A DNA stretch of 64,000 nt from UBA9620 sp965220695 (GTDB lineage: Bacteria > Acidobacteriota > Vicinamibacteria > Vicinamibacterales > UBA8438), in assembly GCA_965220695.1 (NCBI GenBank), contig OZ244838.1:5208001-5272000 (forward strand). The letters are read 5' to 3'. Numbering within the stretch: the first letter of the stretch is position 1; each line of letters starts with the position of its first letter. A program made the translations under genes and the position numbers. The notes beneath the pieces were generated by a model. That model saw only the letters and a program-made list of their open reading frames with translations. It was not told the origin of the DNA and did no database searches. Below, piece by piece: positions 8,324 through 17,029 of the stretch.

Positions 8324-9343
8324 TCAGAGTGCTTCAAGCCATTCAAGCACGGACGCGTCTGTTCGCCACAGGGCCGGCCCCGCGGTGGCGCGGGCGGTGG
8401 GGCGGGCCTTTGCGAGTGCCTCCCGTTTCATGTCGAGATCGACGGTCGCGTACCGGTGCGTGGTCGTGACGCTGGCGTGGCCGAGCCACTGACTGATCGT
8501 GACGATGTCGACGCCGGCCCGGAGCAGGTGGACAGCCGTGCTGTGCCGCATGCTGTGGGGATGGAGGCGCTTGGTGCGCAAGGCCGGGACGGCGGCCTGC
8601 GCGCGGGTGCAGTACTTCTGCAGCAGGTAGCGGACGCCGAATCGTGTCAGCCGGGTCCCGCGGTGATTGCGGAAGACCGGCTCGTCGGATTGCGGCTGGC
8701 GCCCGCGTTCGGCCAGCAGGGCACGCAGCAGGTCGGCGGTCTGGGGCCACAACGGGCAGACCCGTTCCTTCCGCCCCTTGCCGTGGAGGCGGACCTGCGC
8801 GGGCGTGTCCAAGCGCAGGTCGACCACGCACAGGCCGACGATTTCCTGGACCCGGGCGCCGGTGTTGAACATGGTGGCGAGGAGCGCGTAGTCGCGGCGG
8901 CCGTCGATGGTGCCGCGATCGACGACGCCAAGGATGGCCTCGATCTCCTCGTGCTCGAGGTACTCCACGGGGCGGCTGCCTGTTCGCTTGAACGGGACGG
9001 CGAGGACGCGTTGACAGTGTGCGAGTCGTGCGGGGTACTCCAGGGCGCAGTACCGGAAGAACGCGTGGATCGCGGCGAGGCGCACATTGCGGGTGGCGAC
9101 GCTGTTACGCCGGTCGAGCTCCAGGTAATGGAGAAACGCGAGGATCGGCTGGGGGCCGAGGTCGTCCAGGTCTAGCTCGATGACGGACCGGTGCGTCCGG
9201 GTTGTGACGAAGCGCAGCAAGAGCACCAGGCTGTCCCGATAGCTCTGGATGGTGTGGGGACTCGTCCCTCGCACCCGCGGCAGATGGTCGGCGAAGAACG
9301 CCCGGAGGGCTCGCGCCAGATCGTTCGGGCCGGCGGCGGTCAT
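8324..9343 (-). CDS. ritC: RIT tyrosine recombinase, third gene
   Basis: A 339-residue integrase. The first Arg is in MFNTGARVQEIVGL, the HxxR box in HPHSMRHSTAVHLLRAG, and WLGHASVTTTHRYATV gives the second His and catalytic Tyr. The start at 9343 overlaps the stop of the second gene (ATGA, 9340-9343); the open frame reaches 9532 but that would overlap ritB heavily. The gene order matches RitA-RitB-RitC of known trios, so the symbol is assigned by position. Confidence 0.9.
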   Translation of the reverse strand: MTAAGPNDLARALRAFFADHLPRVRGTSPHTIQSYRDSLVLLLRFVTTRTHRSVIELDLDDLGPQPILAFLHYLELDRRNSVATRNVRLAAIHAFFRYCALEYPARLAHCQRVLAVPFKRTGSRPVEYLEHEEIEAILGVVDRGTIDGRRDYALLATMFNTGARVQEIVGLCVVDLRLDTPAQVRLHGKGRKERVCPLWPQTADLLRALLAERGRQPQSDEPVFRNHRGTRLTRFGVRYLLQKYCTRAQAAVPALRTKRLHPHSMRHSTAVHLLRAGVDIVTISQWLGHASVTTTHRYATVDLDMKREALAKARPTARATAGPALWRTDASVLEWLEAL

Positions 9344-10323
9344 CGCGTACCTCCCGCGCCGGTGGGTCCCGTGATGAGAGCGCCGCAGCGGTCGGCGAAT
9401 CGCGCACTTGCCGCGACCGCGAGGGGCTCGACAAACTGGAGATAGTACGCGGTCGAGACGATCGAGACGTGCCCCATGTAGGTGGCCAGGAAGGGCAGCT
9501 TCGACTGCACGTCCAGTCCGGCGCGATACCACCGGAGGAGCGCGTTCACGGCGAATCCGTGGCGGAAATCGTGCGTGCGTGGGAGGTGACCGGTCGCGGT
9601 CCGGACGCCGGCCCGGCGGAAGAGTGCTCGCATGGCGCCGCCGAGGCCCCCACCGCTATAGCCGCCGGTGGGCGGATGGCGATGCCAGAGGAGCGGGCTG
9701 TCCGCCCCGGCTGGAAGTCGCCGCCGGCCGCGAATCTCGATCAGGTGTTCGACCTCACGGGCGGTATCCGCCGACAGCGGGACGAGGCGCGACTTGTGGA
9801 ACTTTGATTTGCGGATCGCCAGCGTGCGCTGCGGCCGGTCATAGTCTCCCACGGTCAGCCGCGTCAGCTCCCCGCGTCGCAGCCCGGTGGTGGACAGCAC
9901 CACGATCGCGAGGCGCATGTTCTCGGGACAGAGTGGCGAATTGGAGGTGCGGGCCAGCGTGCGCGCGGCGGCCAGCAACTGGACTATCTGGCTGTCGGTG
10001 AAGATATGCGGCCGGATGGCCTGGTGGATCCGCGGAAACAGCCGCTCGTCCGGGACGAAGCAGCCGGGCTCGCTGCGTCCTCGATACAGACACAGGTTGC
10101 GCGCGATTCGCATGCGGGCCCGACGCGTGACGGAGGCCAAGTGCTCCAGGGTAAGACACCAAGCGGCGAACGTCTCGGCATTGAGATCGACGCGCCGGGC
10201 GGCGAGGAACCGATCCAGGTGGGCCAGCACGTGTTCTTCGTTGGAGTACTGCCGGCCCAGCGCTCGCTTGAGCGTCAGGTAGCTCCTGATGGTGGCGGAC
10301 AAGCCGGAGCTGAACGACGTCAT
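9340..10323 (-). CDS. ritB: RIT tyrosine recombinase, second gene
   Basis: A 327-residue integrase with an unusual catalytic layout: STTGLRRGELTRLTVGDYD carries the first Arg, RTHDFRHGFAVNALLRWYRA the HxxR box, and YMGHVSIVSTAYYLQ the GH and Tyr. The extra residues after HxxR (RWYRAGLDVQSKLPFL) are typical of the middle member of RIT trios. It overlaps ritA by 4 nt (10320-10323) and ritC by 4 nt, so all three are likely made from one message. Confidence 0.9.
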   Translation of the reverse strand: MTSFSSGLSATIRSYLTLKRALGRQYSNEEHVLAHLDRFLAARRVDLNAETFAAWCLTLEHLASVTRRARMRIARNLCLYRGRSEPGCFVPDERLFPRIHQAIRPHIFTDSQIVQLLAAARTLARTSNSPLCPENMRLAIVVLSTTGLRRGELTRLTVGDYDRPQRTLAIRKSKFHKSRLVPLSADTAREVEHLIEIRGRRRLPAGADSPLLWHRHPPTGGYSGGGLGGAMRALFRRAGVRTATGHLPRTHDFRHGFAVNALLRWYRAGLDVQSKLPFLATYMGHVSIVSTAYYLQFVEPLAVAASARFADRCGALITGPTGAGGTR

Positions 10324-11612
10324 GACGCCACTCCCGGTGCACCGCGGTCCACCACGGCCGGCAGAGGCAAGGCGACGTCCCGGAGGTCGTCAACCGCCAA
10401 GCGGAGATACACGCACGTGCTTTCCAGGCTGCGATGGCCCAGGAGGTCCCCGATCGTCTTGAGCGGCAGGCCCGACCGCAAGAGGTGCACCGCAAACGAG
10501 TGCCGCACGCAATGGACTCCCTGGAACGGAATCGCGAGGCCGCTTCGCTTTGACCAAGCCTGGAACGCCGCGGTGACCGCCGTCGGTTTCAGGACGCCGG
10601 TCGGGGTGCGACAGCGGAGAAACAGCTCCCGATAGCTGCGCGGCGGCGCGCCTCGGAACGGGACGCGCTGCCGGCGCACGTTCAGGGCGGAGCGTCCGTG
10701 ACGCAGGTAGTCGAGCAGCGCGGTCCCGACCTCGTCGGTGAGCGGCAGCCAGAGCGAGCCGCGTGTCTTCCGTTGCGCAATGCGCAGCCGCCCCGCCCGC
10801 CATTCCACGTCGTCGAGCGTGAGCGTCACAACCTCGCACGCGCGGAGGCCGTAGGTCGCCATGAGGAGGAAGATCGCGTAATCACGGCGTCCCAGCGGAC
10901 TCGTGCGGTCGATCGTCTGGAGGAGCGCCCGAACCGTGTCCCAGGGTAACGCCCGTGGGAGTTTCTCGCCGCGATACACGCGAGGCGTGTCGATCTGCGT
11001 GTCGAGCCCGGTCGGGATCTCGCCAGCAGAGGCAAGGAACCGGAGGAAGGCTCGGAGGTGGGCCACCACATGCTGGAGGGACGCACGCGACTGCCGGGGG
11101 CCGACGGCACGCAGGAACGCGTCGAGATCCTGGCGTTCGAGCGCGGCGAGCCGCGTCGGGTGGATCTCGTAGCCGATGTGGGCCAGAAACTCGCTCGCCG
11201 TGCGGCCGTGGTGCGCCAGGGTCCCAGGCGCGAACCCTCGAACCTGCTGCAGATACGTCCTGTAGGCGGCGACTCGCTGCTCAATGCGGGTCAATGCGGG
11301 CGCCGGATACAGCGCCAGCTCGGACTCGCAATACCGCTCCAGCTGCCGCACCAGGACCGCGAGATTGGGATCCTCCTGCGAATCCGCGGGAGCACCGGCT
11401 CGCAATCGCGCTCGCGTCAGGCTCGTCAGGGCCCCCACGCCGCGTTGCTGTAGACGGTGGACGAGGCGTCGTGCCGCACAGAAGTGCTCGCGGACGCGTT
11501 CGGTTGAGTAGCCCTGCTCCAAGAGCCACGTGCCGTATCCGTCCAAGATCGGGCCGATGATCGCCAACGACGTGTACCGCCGGTGCACTCTGGGATACAG
11601 ATCGACCAACAT
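10320..11612 (-). CDS. ritA: RIT tyrosine recombinase, first gene
   Basis: A 430-residue integrase, the largest of the trio, with a long N-terminal DNA-binding region (residues 1-200). The catalytic domain shows MATYGLRACEVVTLTLDDVE (first Arg), GVHCVRHSFAVHLLRSG (HxxR) and LLGHRSLESTCVYLRL (GH, Tyr). The ATG at 11612 is preceded by GGAGG with 5 nt spacing; an upstream TTG at 11624 is less likely. It leads the operon about 105 nt inside the right end. Confidence 0.92.
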   Translation of the reverse strand: MLVDLYPRVHRRYTSLAIIGPILDGYGTWLLEQGYSTERVREHFCAARRLVHRLQQRGVGALTSLTRARLRAGAPADSQEDPNLAVLVRQLERYCESELALYPAPALTRIEQRVAAYRTYLQQVRGFAPGTLAHHGRTASEFLAHIGYEIHPTRLAALERQDLDAFLRAVGPRQSRASLQHVVAHLRAFLRFLASAGEIPTGLDTQIDTPRVYRGEKLPRALPWDTVRALLQTIDRTSPLGRRDYAIFLLMATYGLRACEVVTLTLDDVEWRAGRLRIAQRKTRGSLWLPLTDEVGTALLDYLRHGRSALNVRRQRVPFRGAPPRSYRELFLRCRTPTGVLKPTAVTAAFQAWSKRSGLAIPFQGVHCVRHSFAVHLLRSGLPLKTIGDLLGHRSLESTCVYLRLAVDDLRDVALPLPAVVDRGAPGVAS

Positions 11613-11717
11613 CGGGACCTCCAAGAAAGCGGTGCCGGGATTGGCACGGTCCCGATGCTACGTAGGTAATGTGGAGTCCTGGAGAGAATTCCTCGATGTC
11701 GTCGCCGCCAGAGGCGA

Positions 11718-11752
11718 CTTCTCCACATTACTGATCGCTCAACATTAGTCGA
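11718..11752 (-). repeat. RIT right terminal inverted repeat (35 bp)
   Basis: Exact complement of 8223-8257. It abuts the 5' part of istB, and supplies the TAA that now ends that fragment. Confidence 0.92.
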
Positions 11753-12260
11753 GGATGAGCAGGTGGTACTTGTGCAGCTTGCGGATAGCGGCCTCGAGTG
11801 CCAGTTCGCGGCGCGCGACCTGGAGTTTCTGCACCAGATCGGTGGTGCGCGCGTATAGGACCCGGAAGCCGTTTTCGATGAGCGCCAGGCCGATCGCCGC
11901 CCCCAAGTGACTTTTGCCGGCCCCGGGCGGGCCGACCAGAATCAAGTTGGCGCCCTGGTCGAGCCAGCGGTCGCCTGCGACCAGGGCGTTGACATGCGCC
12001 TTGGAGACCATGGGCACGACATTGAAGTCGAAGTTGGCGAGCGTTTTGCCGGGCGGCAGTTGGGCCTCGGCGAGCTGGCGTTCGAAGCGCCGCCGGGCCC
12101 GATCGGCGATCTCCTGTTCGGCCAACGCCGCGAGCAAGCGGGCCGCGGGCCAGCCGTCGGCATCGGCGCGTTCGGCGAGTTCCGCCCAGGCGGCCTTGAA
12201 GGTCGGCAGGCGCAGTTCGGTGAACATGAGGTCAAGCTGTGCGGTATCCATGGCGCTCAT
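11748..12260 (-). pseudogene. istB: istB 5' portion (split by insertion)
   Basis: This fragment encodes the N-terminal half of the IS21 helper ATPase: an N-terminal helical domain (LDLMFTELRLPTFKAAWAEL), the Walker A motif in LVGPPGAGKSHLGAAIGLAL, and it ends at KYHLLILD, the first half of Walker B, where the RIT terminus adds TAA. The rest of the gene is at 5239-5588. It starts by an ATGA overlap with istA. It lacks Walker B and everything after, so no active ATPase is expected. Confidence 0.92.
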
Positions 12261-13789
12261 GAGCCGTCTCCTGCGCGGGCCGTGGCGGCGGACATCGGCG
12301 TTGTGAGCAGGGCATCGTAATCGGCGAGCGAGCCCAACTCCACCCGGATCTCCGGCACCGTACGCGGCGCGCGGGCGAACCGCGCGGTCAGGGCGGCCGG
12401 GTCGGGCAAGGCACCGTCGTCCAGGCAGGTCTCGATGGCTTCGGCGAGCTCGGCTTCGCAGGTGCGTTCGTGGGCCAGCGAGAGCAAGGCGACGGTCTCG
12501 CGACAGGCGGCGCGTTCGCCCTTGGTTTCGAGCAGCGCGTCGAAGGCGCGCCGGTACGCCTGGCGCGGGAACAGACTGTCGCGGTAGACGAGGTTGCGCA
12601 GTGCCATGGGCTTGCGTCGCAGTGAGTGGATGACGTGGCGGTAATCGACGACATGTCCGTTACACCCGTTGGCCTGGATGCGGCCGCGTGGCAGTTGCAT
12701 CAGCGGCGTGGTACCCAGGAACAGCTCCAGGCGCTCGTCGTACAGGCGCACCGTCAGTTGATGGCCGACGAGACGCGAAGGCACGGAGTAGAACACCTTG
12801 CGCAGGATGAAGCCGCCGGAAGCGGTGACGCGCACGCGGACCGTGTCGAAGTCCTCGGTGCGCTGCCGCGGCAAGGGCTTGAGCACGGCGCGCTCGACAT
12901 CGATGCGCGCCCGGTTGTGGGCGTTGCGCCGCCCAACCACTTCGTCGACGAAGGCGCGGTATTCGCTCAGGGCGTGGAAGTCGGGCGAGCCGCGCAGCAG
13001 CAGCGCGTCGGCAAGCGCGCGCTTGAGATGCCCGTGCGGGCCTTCCACGGCGCCGTTCTCGTGCGATTCACCGCGGTTGTTGCGGCTCGGCGCCATGCCG
13101 TAGTGCGCGCACAGCGCCGCGTAGCGTGCCGTGGCGTCCTCGCGCTGGTCCCGCTCGAGGTTGCGATAGGCCGCCGAGAGGCTGTCGCTGCGGTGCTCGA
13201 GCGGCGCCCCGCCGAGGCTCCACAGGGCGTTCTGCAGGCCTTCGGCCAGGGCGGTGAAACTCTCCCCACCCAGCACGACGTGTGCGTGGGAGAAGCCGGA
13301 ATAGGCCAGGCGGAAGTGGTACAGAAGGTGTTTGAGCCGCGCGCCGGCAATCCTCACCCCCAGACCGCCGGTATCGGTGAAGTCCGACAGCCCGAGCTGA
13401 CCCGGCGGATGGGTCTGGCGGAACACGATCTCCTGCGCCGGACCGTGCACCGCGCGCCATTGGCGAACGCGACGCTCCAGCGTCCGACGAACGCCGGGCC
13501 CGAGTTCAGGATGGCGGCGCATCAGCTCCTCAAACAGCGCCACCGCCCGAATGCCCGGCGTGTGCTCCAGCAGCGGCACGATCTCCTCGTCGAAGATCCC
13601 CGCCAGCGGATCCGGCCGGCGTCGACCCCACGGCTTCTTCCGGGTGGAGGGCAGTCGAGGATCGGCCTCGATCCGGTAGGCCGTGGCGGTGCTGAACCCG
13701 GCCTTCGCCGCAGCCGCCTGCAGCGCGTTCCTTTGTCGAAATAGCATGTAAAACCTCACTTGGTGATCGGTGATATGACTGCCTGGCAT
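12257..13789 (-). CDS. istA: IS21-family transposase IstA
   Basis: A 510-residue DDE transposase beginning at the ATG at 13789 (MPGSHITDHQVRFYMLFRQR). The N-terminus has a helix-turn-helix (AAAAKAGFSTATAYRIEADP). The catalytic core shows Asp in LGLSDFTDTGG, Asp in LEHRSDSLSAAY and Glu in NGAVEGPHGHLKRAL, followed by the family beta-barrel region (SGGFILRKVFYSVPSRLVGH). The reading frame is intact. It overlaps istB by 4 nt (ATGA). Transposition would need IstB from elsewhere because the local istB is split. Confidence 0.95.
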   Translation of the reverse strand: MPGSHITDHQVRFYMLFRQRNALQAAAAKAGFSTATAYRIEADPRLPSTRKKPWGRRRPDPLAGIFDEEIVPLLEHTPGIRAVALFEELMRRHPELGPGVRRTLERRVRQWRAVHGPAQEIVFRQTHPPGQLGLSDFTDTGGLGVRIAGARLKHLLYHFRLAYSGFSHAHVVLGGESFTALAEGLQNALWSLGGAPLEHRSDSLSAAYRNLERDQREDATARYAALCAHYGMAPSRNNRGESHENGAVEGPHGHLKRALADALLLRGSPDFHALSEYRAFVDEVVGRRNAHNRARIDVERAVLKPLPRQRTEDFDTVRVRVTASGGFILRKVFYSVPSRLVGHQLTVRLYDERLELFLGTTPLMQLPRGRIQANGCNGHVVDYRHVIHSLRRKPMALRNLVYRDSLFPRQAYRRAFDALLETKGERAACRETVALLSLAHERTCEAELAEAIETCLDDGALPDPAALTARFARAPRTVPEIRVELGSLADYDALLTTPMSAATARAGDGS

Positions 13790-13863
13790 CGATGTCCGCC
13801 CCCTGAGAAGACGGCACCACTTTGCCAACTCTGTCGCGATCACCCAGCGGGGCCATCGGCCTC

Positions 13864-13920
13864 GCCGCCTCTCGCCTTGCTCGGTCGGGCTACGCCCTCC
13901 CTCCCAAGGCGAGAGGCGGC
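13864..13920. other. 16-bp inverted repeat upstream of istA
   Basis: GCCGCCTCTCGCCTTG (13864-13879) and its exact complement (13905-13920) enclose a 25-nt loop, inside the IS21 leader between the end repeats and istA. Such hairpins in insertion-sequence leaders can block read-through transcription or translation from outside; that role here is inference. Confidence 0.5.
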
Positions 13921-13922
13921 GA

Positions 13923-13970
13923 TTCTCTCATCCTGATTGTCGCTAAATTCTCATCTTGATTGTCGCTGTA
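13923..13970. repeat. IS21 right end, two direct repeats
   Basis: Two copies of TCTCATC(C/T)TGATTGTCGCT (13926-13944 and 13950-13968), inverse to the pair at the left end. They mark the istA-proximal terminus. Confidence 0.75.
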
Positions 13971-14019
13971 GAACGATCGGCGAAATACGTGCGACACTGA
14001 GACCAACGCCGGGGCGGAC

Positions 14020-14532
14020 ATGCAGGCGAGCAAAGCGAGGCAAGCAGGCACGAGCAGACGCGAGAAAATCGCCGCAGCCAAGCTGAGCGAGCTGGCGGCC
14101 GAGGCGCGGGCCGGCCGAGACGCCACCACCCTCGAGCGGCTCATCGTCAAGGGCCTTACCCGCTACTACCACGGCATCGACAACGAGGCGCGCAGAGCGC
14201 TGGCCGCGGCCGAGCCGCCGCTGACCGGCACCGTCTGGGACGCCGTGATCGCCGCGACCGTCGAGCACGCGTGCACGACGCACGGCGCCGAAGTGCCGGC
14301 GTGGACCCAGGCCCCCGAGCGCTTCCTGAAACGGCCTTGGGTGTACCGACGCGGACCGATCGAGCGCGGCACGGCGCTGGCCAACGCGCCGGCGGCCTTC
14401 ATTCGGCACAACGCGTTCATCGAACCGCGAAACCTCGACGAGCGCGGAGGAGAGCGACATGTCTGGGCCGCTCACGAGAGCGCGGCTCCTCGAGTTGTTC
14501 GACCGGCTGAACGAGAAGCTGAAGCAGGCTGA
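14020..14532 (+). CDS. Hypothetical protein upstream of nucleotidyltransferase
   Basis: A 170-residue protein. The N-terminal part is rich in Arg and Ala and helical (KIAAAKLSELAAEARAGRDA), the middle contains ERFLKRPWVYRRGPIERGTA, and the end of the conserved part reads FIRHNAFIEPRNLDERGGE. The last 24 codons overlap the next gene, which starts at 14459. It lies only about 50 bp from the IS21 end, so the true 5' end may have been trimmed and the Shine-Dalgarno is weak. By analogy with AbiE-like pairs it may be the partner (antitoxin-like) of the following nucleotidyltransferase; this is inference. Confidence 0.6.
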   Translation: MQASKARQAGTSRREKIAAAKLSELAAEARAGRDATTLERLIVKGLTRYYHGIDNEARRALAAAEPPLTGTVWDAVIAATVEHACTTHGAEVPAWTQAPERFLKRPWVYRRGPIERGTALANAPAAFIRHNAFIEPRNLDERGGERHVWAAHESAAPRVVRPAEREAEAG

Positions 14533-15013
14533 CCAGCAGGGCGAGTTGTACATCGTCGGCGGCGCGATGATGGCGCTGGCCCACGATGCGAAACGGGTGA
14601 CCGAGGACGTCGACTCGCACATCCGCAGGGGCCGCGCCGCGGTGACGCGGGCGGTCGCCGAGCTCGCGGACGAAGAGGGCCTGAGCAAGTACTGGCTGAA
14701 CGAGGCAGTGACCATGCGCTACCTGCCCGAAGATCCCGACCGGGGCGAGCGGCGCGTCTACGGCAACTCGCACCTGACAATCGCGGGTGCCTCGACCAAC
14801 CGGATGATCGTGATGAAGCTGCACGCGGGTCGTCCGCCGGACCTGGCCGACCTCGACATCCTCCTGAAGGAGGCCGGCGTAGAGACACGGCGGGAGGCCG
14901 TACGGTTGCACGAGCTGACGTACGGCACCGAGCCGATGGCGGCCGAAGCAGACCTGTACCTGATCGAACAGTACGGACGGCGGCGGGACTGGGACACCGG
15001 GCCGACACGATGA
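14459..15013 (+). CDS. DUF6036/AbiEii-like nucleotidyltransferase
   Basis: A 184-residue protein with the minimal nucleotidyltransferase signature: YIVGGAMMALAHDAKRVTED followed by VDSH (the GG and DxD elements), and later MIVMKLHAGRPPDLADLDIL, where the KxxA and D.DL motifs match DUF6036 and AbiEii-type toxins. A GGAG lies just before the ATG. It overlaps both neighbours, the upstream gene by 74 nt and the downstream gene by 4 nt (ATGA). Nucleotidyltransferases of this family act as toxins or in phage defence; the role here is inferred. Confidence 0.8.
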   Translation: MSGPLTRARLLELFDRLNEKLKQADQQGELYIVGGAMMALAHDAKRVTEDVDSHIRRGRAAVTRAVAELADEEGLSKYWLNEAVTMRYLPEDPDRGERRVYGNSHLTIAGASTNRMIVMKLHAGRPPDLADLDILLKEAGVETRREAVRLHELTYGTEPMAAEADLYLIEQYGRRRDWDTGPTR

Positions 15014-15549
15014 GCAGTCACGACACCGCCGCGCTGGACGCCGACCAAGAGGAACGGTCGGCGGACGTGGTAACCGGAGGACGACACGAACCGGCCGACC
15101 TCGTACTGGGCCGGCTCGAGGCGCGCATGGCCGAGAGCGGGCTGCGCGCCCACATCTACCTCACCGAACGCACCGTGGTCGAGTTCGCGACGCGCCGGAA
15201 GCGGACCGACAGGCCGCTGGAGCGCAACGTCGGGCCGGAGCCTGTGAGGCGCGTTCTCGCGGCACTACTGCGTCCCGAGACAGAACCGCAGAGCTGGCTC
15301 ACGCGACTGCACGCCGTCGCGGCGGGACGGAGTCGAGTGCCGGCGCCGACGCTGTGGAACAGCCCGGCCCTCGTGGTGACCGGGGCCATGGCCAGCCGGG
15401 CTCTGTGCGCGGCGCTGGAGCACGAACCGGCCTATCCGGCCGAGACCATCGACTGCCTGATGCAGGAGGCCGACGTGGACAACGACGAGGCCGCGTCAAT
15501 GTTCGAGGCCGTGACCGGCAAGCCGCTGAGGCCGAGGACGGCCTGTTGA
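15010..15549 (+). CDS. Hypothetical protein, third gene of the nucleotidyltransferase operon
   Basis: A 179-residue protein starting in an ATGA overlap with the nucleotidyltransferase gene. The central part LRAHIYLTERTVVEFATRRK is followed by a basic stretch, and the C-terminal part ends EADVDNDEAASMFEAVTGKP. No family is recognised. Translational coupling suggests a shared function with the nucleotidyltransferase. Confidence 0.6.
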   Translation: MSSHDTAALDADQEERSADVVTGGRHEPADLVLGRLEARMAESGLRAHIYLTERTVVEFATRRKRTDRPLERNVGPEPVRRVLAALLRPETEPQSWLTRLHAVAAGRSRVPAPTLWNSPALVVTGAMASRALCAALEHEPAYPAETIDCLMQEADVDNDEAASMFEAVTGKPLRPRTAC

Positions 15550-15619
15550 AGAGACCGTTTTTGAGCACACGGATCGATAATCAACTGTCGTGGACGTCTC
15601 TACGGGAGGTACTTGGGGA

Positions 15620-15694
15620 GTAATTGGTTACCGTGTGTGAATTCTATGGTGCCGGGCCTTGCAGGTCAGGTGCGACGGTGGGGACGGGGGTGCG
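15620..15694 (+). repeat. 75-bp direct repeat, copy 1 (IS66-type end)
   Basis: Identical to 17863-17937. It begins GTAATTGGTTACCGTGTGTG and contains the last codons of the IS66-type transposase (RTPVPTVAPDLQGPAP) on the minus strand, so it is probably the terminus of that element. Confidence 0.85.
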
Positions 15695-16985
15695 CAGGAG
15701 GTCGGCGATCACGGCGTGGGGGTCAAGCTGGCGCTGTGTGGCGGTGCGGATGAGGGAGGTGAGGATGTGCTGTGCGTCTGCGCCTCGCCAGGAGCGATTG
15801 CCGCCGCAGATTTTGCGGGTGACGACCGCGGGACGGATGGCCTGTTCAGCGCGCCAGTTGGTGGCGTCGATGGCAGGGTTGCGCAGAAAGCTGAACAGTG
15901 CGGTCCATTCGGTGCGGAGGTGATTGGCGAAACGTTGGACGTCGGCGAGCGGCCCCGGGTGGAGCACGCGTTCGGCGAGGCGGGCGCCCAAGGCGTCGAG
16001 GGCGTGGTCGAGGCGGGCGGGCGAACAGGTGCCGGCGCGGACCGCGTCGCGCAGGCGGAGGGCCTGTTGCAAGGCGGTCTGGATCTGGACGACGATCAGG
16101 CTGTGCGGATGATCGGTTCGCAGCGTCTTTGCCCGGCGTAAGAGATGCGCCAGACAGCTCTGATGGGTAGCGGCGGTGAACCGGCGATACGGGGCCCAGC
16201 CGTCGCGGACGATCACGCCGGCGAAGTCCTTGCCGAGCAGATTGGCGGCCTCCGCATAGCCGCGTCCGGGTTGGATCTGGTAGACGGTCGTTTGGGGGGT
16301 TGCCACGACCCACAGCCAGTTGAGCCGGCCGGCGACCTTCCAGCCGGTTTCGTCGGGCGTGACGACGGGACTGTTACGGACCTGGTGCTGCAGGGCCGCA
16401 TAGGTCGGCTGCGCGTGCCGGCTGGCCCGGTCCACGGCGCGGACCAGTCCGCTGCGGCTGACCGTGATGCCGTAGGGCTGTCGCAGCAAGGTCGCCACCT
16501 TGCCGAACGACAACCCCAATTGCTTGTTGAGGATGACCGCCCAGGCCACCAGTTGCGGGCCGAGTTGCACCTTGACAAGCAGTTGGCGCCGTTTTGTGTT
16601 CAACCGCTTCCGCTCGGCGGCATCGCCGCCGGAGCGTTCTAGCGTCTGTCGCACCGACAGCACGCCCGAATCGAGATCGACCGACTCCCACCGCAACCCG
16701 AGCGCTTCCCCGAGACGTAACCCGAGCCCTAGGCCCACGCAGATGAGCGCTTGGCGCCGATGCCCGGCGACCGCGGCGAGCAGGATCTTTGCCTGATCGG
16801 GCGAGAGCGGCTGGATCTCACGGGCGCGGTAACAAGGCGGGTCCGTCAGCGCGGCGTCGTTGCGCGAGACCAGTTCCCACCGGAGCGCCTGATTCAGCGC
16901 GGCACGCAGCACCGCCCGCGCGTATCGGATGGTGCGGGCGCTCGCACCGTTCGCTCGATGCACCCCCTGTGCCAATAATCTGTGA
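15644..16985 (-). pseudogene. Chimeric ORF: integrase fragment fused to IS66 transposase
   Basis: One open frame joins two unrelated pieces. From about 16985 to 16615 it encodes part of a tyrosine integrase: the core-binding region RYARAVLRAALNQALRWELV and the start of the catalytic domain, GLGLGLRLGEALGLRWESVD, but no HxxR or Tyr. From about 16610 it continues as the catalytic half of an IS66 transposase (LGLSFGKVATLLRQPYGITV, SPVVTPDETGWKVAGRLNWL, IDATNWRAEQAIRPAVVTRK). The IS66 N-terminal half and its helper genes are absent. The open frame extends to 17209 but the upstream part looks non-coding. It is probably inactive, formed by insertion or deletion. Confidence 0.8.
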
Positions 16986-17029
16986 GACAACCTCCCTGTT
17001 GAGTTTAGTGTAGGGGCGGGGAGGGTTTG

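Larger units (their letters stand above)
8223..11752 (-). mobile_element. Recombinase-in-trio (RIT) element
   Basis: A 3.5-kb element with three consecutive overlapping tyrosine recombinase genes, the definition of RIT elements, bounded by 35-bp perfect inverted repeats (8223-8257 and 11718-11752). Both repeats begin with the palindrome TCGA, which may be the target or crossover sequence. Just inside each end is an inverted partner of the GTAATGTGGAG sub-repeat (CTCCACATTAC near 8300 and 11670). All three genes are intact, so the element is potentially functional. Confidence 0.88.
5101..13970 (-). mobile_element. IS21-type element, interrupted by nested insertions
   Basis: The element carries istA and istB on the minus strand with a 4-nt ATGA overlap, and has tandem end repeats of the form GCGACAATCAAGATGAGAA at both ends. 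Without the 5589-11748 insertion it would be about 2.7 kb, normal for the family. Because istB is broken, the element cannot encode its own complete ATPase. Exact outer ends are estimated (within a few nt), and no clear target duplication was found. Confidence 0.8.
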
